Translations under genes and position numbers: made by a program
The notes under the pieces: model-generated
Seen by the model: the letters and a program-made list of their open reading frames with translations, nothing else
Databases searched by the model: none
Told to the model about the DNA's origin: nothing
From: Gnetum montanum
Taxonomy: Eukaryota; Streptophyta; Gnetopsida; Gnetales; Gnetaceae
Direction of reading: 5' to 3'
Length of the DNA: 64,000 nucleotides
Assembly (NCBI GenBank): GCA_015680685.1
Contig: MNCI01027262.1
Span: forward strand, 108,338 to 172,337
Shown here: positions 56,925 to 64,000 of the stretch, in pieces
How the letters are laid out: the number at the start of each line of letters is the position of its first letter
How positions within the stretch are numbered: the first letter of the stretch is position 1

Positions 56925-57169
56925 CCACCGGTTGCATCATTATCATGGCTTTATCTATGTAACTTTTCACTACATCCTTGTAATGGTTGAGTGAAAAAGT
57001 GGATGTTTGACCAGAGTGATGTTTGGACTTGTTTTCTGTGTGCTCTCTCTTGAAGGAAGTAATTATAATAATATATGTGGTGATACTTTAATCTTGCATG
57101 TATAATTTTCATTCAAGAATTTAATTAATTAATGTTGTATGGGAATAGCTTGGTGACTCACTATATAGT
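56925..57169 (+). other. 3' flank of the RIP fragment, cut by element E
   Basis: It includes TTGTAATGGTTG, as in the 3' UTR start of the main RIP, and TGGTGATACTTTAATCTTGC, shared with 63294-63314. It ends at the E LTR. No gene is seen. Confidence 0.5.
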
Positions 57170-58016
57170 TGATGAGTGGCAAGGTACCCCTACACTCAAC
57201 CATACGAATATGAGTGTCTCATGTGTGATTCGGTTGAACTCCGTAGACGGACTAGTTGTGGCATCTAGATAGTTAGCCTTAGGTTGCAGTTCACTTTCTT
57301 CCCACCTAGACTAGTGTTAACTTTGTCACGTATGGTTTAGTCTAGAGTGAGGTGTATCATGTGTTTCTATGCTAATGCTACTCCTGAGTATGATGGAAAA
57401 TAATATTAATTAAACTAGGAGAGAGAGAGAGAGAGAATCTAACTAGCCTAAGTGTGATGAGTATCCATTCCTTAATAATCTGTACACATCTTGGACCTCG
57501 TGCACAACTACCACTAGGATTACCAAGCACATGGTCTAAGTACGCTATTGGGTTACCAAGTAATCACACTTGAATGCTCGTGATTAAGTCGTACTCATTC
57601 CGCGTTTAATAGGAAATAAGGGTGAAGAGATATTAACTAGGAAAATAGCAAATAACAATTAAATAATTAATTAATTAAACTAAGTGGATGCTGCAACGAT
57701 GAAGTAATCTCGATCTTTATTGTCGGTCATGTGTGTGTTCAAGTACATTACACTCAAATAAGGATGTCGTACAATTACAATCACCACACTGTGGGCATGC
57801 ACTGGAATTAAAGGGTTGAAAGAAATCTAAACTTAAAAACTTACAATAAAATCTAAGAACTAACTCCTAGAACAAGGAAAGTTGTCTCTTATTTATAGAA
57901 ATTGAGGCAGGCTGCGATATCGCATATGCAATATTGCAGCTCTGATAACTGGGCCTGACAGACTATATCTTGTATCAGGCATTCGATAACTGGGTCTGAA
58001 AGACCATGACTCATCA
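57170..58016 (-). mobile_element. 3' LTR of Athila-like element E
   Basis: This 847-bp LTR begins TGATGAGTGGC and ends GACTCATCA. It is about 90% alike by eye to 62012-62818 over that copy's length, including GACTAGTTGTGGCATCTAGA and a (GA)n run at 57420-57436. On the sense strand the flank TGTGGGGGTA (58017-58026) is a polypurine tract. Confidence 0.9.
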
Positions 58017-58644
58017 TACCCCCACAACTGAATAACAACTCATCCTCGAGTCAAAGTGAGAACAAGCTCCATTGATTACACAGTGGATAGGTATGGGATT
58101 ATTGAATGAATAGAATGGATTCATGTTGTAGTGTGGAGTCAGAACAAAATTGAGACACAACACAACACAAAAGAAAATCCTATGATTACAAAATTGGATG
58201 GAACTCATGTAGTTCCTGGTAGTGGTGGCTCCTCTATGGGTGCCTCTCCTTTGTCCTACATGATCAAGCTTCCGAGATTGATACCATTGAAGAAGTGAGT
58301 GACATTTCTCCTCTTCTATCCAAGGGTTATGAGCTATCCATGTTAATGTTCCAATGTTTGATGGAGTTGGCACTTTCCATGAACATGGCAGTTCCTAGAA
58401 CACTTGATTGGCATTGACATGTTATGCTGCAAATAGTTGTCATTCCTCTTCATAGGCATGGGCCCTAACCTCTCCACCTTTTTCTTGGATAGATTACATA
58501 GTAATAGGAGTTCCATGATGGATGTTGAGTGATTGTGCCTCCTGCTCTGCATGTTCTACATGAAGTACTTGGCCTCTACCTCCCCTTGGTCATTTGGTTG
58601 CATCTTGAGAAGGTCCTCCTTGTTGTCCTCTTTTAGGGGTCATC
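58017..58644 (-). pseudogene. env-like ORF remnant, element E
   Basis: The minus strand opens at ATG 58644 with M-T-P-K-R-G-Q-Q-G-G-P, directly after an acceptor-like TTTTTGTGATTATAG (58645-58659). The start matches the D ORF at 37923 (M-T-P-K-R-E-A). It continues through ORFs 58552-58343 and 58373-58014 with stops. The coiled-coil half present in D is absent, so it is internally shortened. Confidence 0.65.
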
Positions 58645-60020
58645 TATAATCACAAAAATATCAATTGTTAGTAAGGTTATTGAAAGAAGTTCAATGATTT
58701 CATACCTTACTCATTGCCTTTAATAAAGGTTGAATTCTTTACTTAGTGTGATTTTAGAGTTAGAAATTTTTTTTCAATGAAGTTGCCCTAAAATTTTAAT
58801 GTTAGACCTGGTTTGTTAGGTGACACATAAAAGGACCTAGTTTTGAGGAACATTTGATAAAATGATGACAAAGGAAAGAACAGATTTGACAACAAAGTAC
58901 TCAGAGGGTATAAGATGATGTGGTGATATGTAAGTACAAATTGCAAAAGTCATGCAAGTGGATCCTCCCCAAAGTAGGTTCCAACCTATAATGCCCTTGC
59001 GTAACCACAACTTAAAATGTCCATAGGCACTAGAAGGGTTAAATGTAATCCATACCCATTTCACAAAACACACACATGTAGATATCACCGAAATGAGGTA
59101 AGAATTCTACACTATACGAGACACAAGCTACAACTCGATGAACAGCAAGATGAAACGGGGTATAGAAGGGATTGTAGAGATTGGTACATGAGGTAATTGA
59201 CCTAGGGCACAATGAATCCTACATGTAAAGCATGATTAACGTGTCATTAACTTGTCATTCCAAGATCAAGACCAAGTTCATTCCTCTAATCAGTGACATC
59301 ACATTGTTTTATCCCATGATGTGCAACTATGAGAGTACCAGAACAACAAGGTATACAATCACTTGGCATTTTGTTCAAGGGAGGAGTGATTTTTGCTTTA
59401 TTAGATCTACATTATTTGTTTTTCTCTAATTTTTTGACTATTGAATCTAGAGAAGCCACCAACCTTTAGGCATGGGTCCATGTCTTTCTAGTGGAACCCC
59501 CTAGAATAGAATTGGATTTTTTAGTACCTTTTGATTACTCTTACTCCCATTTTTCATTAGATCTACAAGGATCTTAGTACAACCATGTTGCATGATAACT
59601 TCCATAGACATCATCAAAGAGAATCCACAAGTTCCCTTGATGTCACATCCTAATCATTCCCTCTTGGTCCATCCTTCTTCATTCTGGGTATAATAAACAC
59701 AAAATTAATTTTAATTCTTAAGAATGTCAAGGATATCACTGTACCCTCGAACAAAACCTATTATTTGTAGAATGGATGAGTGGGTGTAATAGGCTCACTG
59801 TCCACATAATTGATAACTCAAGACTTGATAACATAGAACACACCTCAATGAACGAGCCACATGAGCGTCTTATTCGTAGATGAGATTACTTATAAAAAGA
59901 TAAAAAGACCAAAAAGATAAAAAGACAAAAAGATAAAACAAGAAGTTAAAAGATGAAAAGCTAGAAAACAAAAATTGTAAAATTAAAGAAAATGAAAAAT
60001 AGTTATTAATCTTGCTTGTT
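58645..60020 (-). other. Untranslated/intron region, element E
   Basis: It is colinear with A 23000-24560, with shared GCAAGTGGATCCTCCCCAAAG (58952-58972) and CTTTAGGCATGGGTCCATG (59464-59482). It ends in an A-rich tract (59890-60000), then a CCCTCAT(A/G)ACGAA block like A 24588. No gene is seen. Confidence 0.6.
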
Positions 60021-61871
60021 ATTAGAATGGGGGATATCCCTCATAACGAAATGTTTGAGCATGGCAAGGATTAATAAATGAAAGATGAGGATCCTTTCAT
60101 GTTGGAAATATTGGGACCTAGTCATACTTACCCCATTGGGGTTCACACACTTGATTATAGTAAGCATAGTGGGGCAATTTATAAGATGTAGTTCCCGGAT
60201 AACGAGTTGACCCAGTATGATATTTGGGACTATAAGATGGTATGCAAAGATTAGGATGTTGCCTTCCATGACTACGTTCATTGGGCCATATGGTTGTTGG
60301 AGTGTTAATTAGTGACCCTAATGAATTAACACGAGGCGTTGGGTTCAAAGGGAAAGATGCACCACATTGTTGAACTTGTGCTAATTTGGAGGAGGTAGTG
60401 GCCTTGGAATTGTGTTGTCCCTTCCTAGGATCATTTCTAAAGAAGGGATGCCTTCGATGTTGCTAAGGTCTCTCACTACTGTTGGCAATTGTAGCACAAG
60501 TAACATTCATGGGTTGTTGTTATGGTGCAGATACCTTAGGAACAGTTGGTGGCAATGTAGGTGGGAAAATATGAGAATGTTCAAAATTAGGAGAAGTGTA
60601 AGGTGCACAAGGCGATGGTTGTGTTGAGGACATGGGCTAATAGTATTGGGAAGAATGGTACTATGATGAGATAGAGTATGTTGACCTACTTGGGGAAACA
60701 GGATGTTGAACCAGGTATGCGTTTAGATTCAAACGATACGAAGGGTGTCTCCAGTTTAGGGGTGGCTTCCTCACAACTAGGATTTTTGCCATTATGCTCA
60801 AACATAGTATCTCTGTATGAGCTCTAGGTGTAACTTGCTTCCCCAATGCTCATATAAATGTAACAAGATTGGGCATTGACCCTTGGGATGATCATACAGG
60901 TAGATGTTGCATTCATATGTATGATTGGCAGTTGAGCTCTTATTTTCCTCAAACTATCTTTCCAAATGTCTAGAGATATTTTTTCTTACTTCTTGGGTTC
61001 TTAAAACTCTATCTCCAATAATATCGATAAATTTTCCACTTTTTATGTGTCCATTGCAACATCTTATTGATCTTTGCCTTGACTTCTTCTAGTGATTGTT
61101 GTGTTGGCAAAGATGATTTTTCCTCCTTGAGATTGGTTGATTTCTCATTTTTGTGATTATAAACCTTTGTTAATTTGAGATTTTGGTCCTGTTGATGTTT
61201 TTCAACACTCTCCCATCTAGCCATTTCTCCTTCTTCTTTTGCTACTTGCTTAATAAGCTCTTGGACTTGATGGGTTTGTAGTTCGTATAGTTGACCTTGG
61301 GAATACATCCCTACGGTCTCTCTTGTCTCATTACATAGCCCATCAATGATATGGTACATTNTGTAGGGATGTATTCCCAAGGTCAACTATACGAACTACA
61401 AACCCATCAAGTCCAAGAGCTTATTAAGCAAGTAGCAAAAGAAGAAGGAGAAATGGCTAGATGGGAGAGTGTTGAAAAACATCAACAGGACCAAAATCTC
61501 AACTTAACAAAGGTCTATAATCACAAAAAGGAGAAATCAACCTATCTNNNNNNNNNNNNNNNNNNNNNNNNNNNNNNNNNNNNNNNNNNNNNNNNNNNNN
61601 CGAGCCTGGGTAGACAGCTCTCTTTACGATGCCTACGTGAGATTCGAACAGCCTCTTGTATTTGCACTAGGCTTGTAGTGGCTAGTGGGGGTTCATCATC
61701 ATCTAGTAAGATATGCTTTCATGCGTTGGGATGACGTTGCTTTCATTTATGTTTATAAGAAGCCCCCACCTTGGGTTGTGTACTCCAATCTTCATTGTCA
61801 TATAGTTTCTTGGTTCTCTAATGAACTTCCTCACTAGGTGTGGCATTATCGTAGTCTTGTAGGAGAGGCAT
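60021..61871 (-). pseudogene. gag, element E (no pol follows)
   Basis: Probable start ATG at 61871 on the minus strand: M-P-L-L-Q-D-Y-D-N. Beyond the gap, ORF 61386-61009 has V-Q-E-L-I-K-Q-V-A-K-E-E-G, the helical stretch also found in the A and D gag. The C-terminal part (60348-60006) is rich in Pro/Tyr/His. The strand then passes straight into the 3' untranslated region: protease, RT, RNase H and integrase are all absent. A gap of 53 N (61548-61600) and an inverted duplication disturb the middle. Confidence 0.65.
61100..61600. repeat. Inverted duplication around a single N, then a 53-N gap
   Basis: The gag piece at about 61120-61312 reappears as its reverse complement at about 61362-61547, with one N (61361) near the centre, so the same protein reads on both strands. 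The second arm runs into N at 61548-61600. This pattern is more likely an assembly error than biology. Confidence 0.85.
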
Positions 61872-61996
61872 GGTTGTGAATTATGTGTGAATTTATATAT
61901 GACTTTTTATAATTATTTCTTCTTAAAAGATATATCATTAATTCCTATACAATGACCTTGTATGATATAACTAATCTAGCTAACTAGCACCATCCC

Positions 61997-62011
61997 TGGC
62001 AACGGCGCCAA
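61997..62011 (-). promoter_or_regulatory. Primer-binding site, element E (tRNA-Asp type)
   Basis: The minus strand reads TTGGCGCCGTTGCCA directly after the LTR end. The TGGCGCCGTTGCC core is complementary to the 3' end of plant tRNA-Asp, the primer known for Athila elements. Confidence 0.85.
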
Positions 62012-62818
62012 TGATAAGTGGCGATGTACCCCTACACTCAACCATACGAATACGATTGTCTCACATGTGATTTAGTCAAACTCTGCAGATGGACTAGTTG
62101 TGGCATCTAGATAGTTAGCCTTAGGTCATAGTTTGCTGTCTTCCCACTTGGACTAGTGTTAACTTTATCACGTATGGTTTAGTCTAGAGTGAGGTGTATC
62201 ATGTGTTTCTATGCTAATGCTACTCCTGAGTATGATGGAAAATAATATTAATTAAACTAGGAGAGAGAGAGAGAATCTAACTAGCCTAAGTGCAATGAGT
62301 ATCCATTCCTTAATCATCTGTACACATCTTGGACCTCGTGCATGACTACCATTGGGATTACCAAATGCATGGCCTAAGTACGCTCCTGGGTTACCAAGTA
62401 ATCACACTTGAATGATCATGATTAAGTCATACTCATTCCACGTTTAATAGGAGATAAGGGTGAAGGGATACTAACTAGGAAAGTAGTAAATAAAAATTAA
62501 ATAAATAATTAATTAAACTAAGTGGATGCTACAATGATGAAGTAATCTCGATCTTTATTGCTAGTCATGTGCATGTCCAAGTATGTCACACTCGAATAAG
62601 GATGTTGTACAATTACAATCACCACACTATGGGCATACATTGGGAGGAAAGGGTTGAGAGAAATCTAAACTTAAAAACTTACAATAAAATCTAAGAACTA
62701 ACTCCTAGAACAAGGAAAGTTGCCTCTTATTTATAGAAATTGAGGAAGGCTACGATATTGCGGCTGATAAGATATCGTGGCTCCGATAACTGGGCCTGAC
62801 AAACCATATCTTGTATCA
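62012..62818 (-). mobile_element. 5' LTR of element E (outer end missing)
   Basis: It is colinear with 57170-58016 from TGATAAGTGGC to CTTGTATCA. The last approximately 45 bp, including the terminal GACTCATCA, are replaced by integrase sequence of the F2 segment. No target duplication can therefore be checked on this side. Confidence 0.85.
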
Positions 62819-62941
62819 AATATAGCTGCAGCTTCAACCCACTTGGTATACTCATCAATATCAATGATAATGTCAGCTAGGGAGTGATTGGTCCCATAAA
62901 GTCAACATCCCAAAGGTTGAAAGGCTCTAGTGGTTGTTGTC
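62819..62941 (-). pseudogene. Athila-like integrase fragment (F2), second copy
   Basis: It matches 56566-56710 of F1: ATA(G/T)GCT(G/A)CAGCTTCA(A/G)CCCACTTGGTATA, then a small deletion, then AAAGGTTGAAAGGCTCTAGTGGTTG (62917-62938). It lies in the same orientation as F1. Confidence 0.75.
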
Positions 62942-63091
62942 ATTCCTTCATCTCGTTGACATTTTTTACATGAATAACCAGCACTGGTTATATTCCTTCA
63001 TCTCGTTGACATTTTTTACATGAATAACTAGCACTGGTTATATTCCTTCATCTCGTTGACATTTTTTACATGGATAACAAGCACCAGTTAT
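62942..63091. repeat. Three tandem 50-bp units spanning the integrase-RIP junction
   Basis: Units start ATTCCTTCATCTCGTTGACA at 62942, 62992 and 63042 with an exact 50-bp period. Each ends A(A/C)(C/T)(C/A)AGCAC(T/C)(G/A)GTTAT, which is the RIP B-chain sequence before the K-N-D stretch. The fusion point itself is therefore amplified. F1 has the junction once. Confidence 0.9.
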
Positions 63092-63226
63092 TCAAGAATG
63101 ATGACTTGCTCCTCAATCCCAGCTCCGGCCTGGCTGTGGATGTGAGAATAAGTGATGTGTATCTTCACCAGTTCATTCGGTATTCACACATTGGCAAGGC
63201 CAACGAGTAGTGGTTGCCTTTCTTCT
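63073..63226 (+). pseudogene. C-terminal fragment of a RIP lectin B-chain (copy 2)
   Basis: The plus-strand frame from 63088 reads L-F-K-N-D-D-L-L-L-N-P-S-S-G-L, then A-V-D-V-R-I-S-D, and later L-P-F-F. It is clearly the same terminal beta-trefoil repeat as 56772-56924 and 50450-50570. A TAG (63208-63210) stands at the same codon as the TAG in copy 1, so the copies share an inactivating change. The following codon is still TGG here. Confidence 0.8.
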
Positions 63227-64000
63227 TACCACCTTTTGCATCGTTATCATGGCTTTATCTAAGTAACTTTTCACTTCATCTTTGGAATGGTTGTGGTGAT
63301 ACTTTACTCTTGCGTGTGTAATTTTCGTTCACGAAGTTAATAAATTTATGTTGTATGGGCATAGCTCGATGACTCACTTTACGGTGAAGAGGGTCTGGTA
63401 CATAGTTGAGTAGCATTAAGATGTTAAGTTAATTTAATTATGGTCTGCTTTTTTTCCTCAGCCTTTGTGGCAAAGTTGATAGAAACTAGTAAGGAGCAAT
63501 GTGACAACTAAAAATACAAAACATTGCAAATCTATTGCATTGGTAGTAAGTATGGTTCTTGGATAGATACATTAACTCTATTCATGAGGAGGAGGATGTA
63601 TGACTTAAAAAGAATCTTTTTCTTACACTTATTCATGATAGTTTTTTCGTGTCATCTTTCTACTTCTTGTTGCAATCCTTCAACTCCTCAAACCTACTTA
63701 GATTGACTACATTAGACATGTTTGACAGAGAATTTTCAAATTACTCATCTTTCCTAAAAGATTTGTCCACCACCAAAAGTAAGTTAACCCACTTAGAAAG
63801 ATTATGCAAATTTGAGTAGTAATTCAACCCATACTACAACACAACATCACTACTTATGCTCTTAATTACAATTCACATGCATATTCAACTAACATATTCT
63901 AGGAGGCATTCATATCATTCAACATAGCTACATATTTTGGCAAAGACTTGAAACTACAATATTTATAATGAAACTTCAACTAAAAACTATATGCATGAAA
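63227..64000. other. 3' flank of RIP fragment copy 2; no gene recognised
   Basis: The first approximately 170 bp parallel 56925-57165 (CATGGCTTTATCTA, TGTTGTATGGG, GACTCACT). The remainder is AT-rich without a supported ORF; the ORF at 63524-63706 has no known domain. Confidence 0.5.

Noticed and set aside
61351..61734. Plus-strand ORF that looks like a gag gene on the opposite strand
   Set aside because: It is the reverse-complement copy of the minus-strand gag piece and runs through a gap, so it is an assembly artefact.

Overview
The window is nuclear DNA from a seed plant with a large, repeat-rich genome. The signs are nested, heavily decayed LTR retrotransposons of the Ty3/gypsy Athila and Tat/Ogre types, a Ty1/copia fragment, a hAT transposon remnant, short GT-AG introns, microsatellites and long AT-rich stretches. 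A gymnosperm would fit the slow decay of very large elements and an intron-bearing ribosome-inactivating-protein (RIP) gene, but the sequence alone does not settle the species. I see no intact host gene: every coding region carries stops or frameshifts. Assembly gaps or single Ns lie at 51164, 61361 and 61548-61600.

Layout. (1) 1-1514: LTR of a Tat-like element (C) running off the left edge, with a 180-bp tandem repeat and palindromic motifs. (2) 1515-41365: a three-level nest. Element D (Athila-like, + strand) is cut in its gag by element A (Athila-like, - strand, 2919-30964, exact 5-bp target duplication CAAGG). A is in turn cut by element B (Tat/Ogre-like, - strand, 4111-22994, exact duplication CAATC). 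B is 18.9 kb with 1.9-kb LTRs, a dual RNase H, and an antisense multi-exon gene between its protease and reverse transcriptase. (3) 41366-50950: a type-2 RIP (ricin-family) pseudogene with its own TATA box, signal peptide, A-chain, lectin B-chain and 3' UTR repeats. It has a 1.07-kb intron-like insert in the A-chain and is split in the B-chain by about 5.8 kb holding a dead hAT transposase gene. (4) 50950-55335: non-coding DNA and a Ty1/copia pol fragment. (5) 55345-64000: two copies of a segment in which an Athila integrase fragment is fused to the last ~50 codons of another RIP B-chain. Between them lies element E, an Athila-like derivative that keeps LTRs, primer site, gag and env-like pieces but has no visible pol.

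How the parts relate. A, D, E and the fused integrase fragments belong to one Athila-like superfamily: LTRs beginning TGATGA and ending ATCA, a primer site matching the 3' end of tRNA-Asp in E, and an env-like ORF starting M-T-P-K-R just after a splice acceptor. B and C share another LTR type (TGAAACACC start, internal palindromes). The RIP pieces suggest a local RIP gene cluster broken up by transposons and partly duplicated after it had died.
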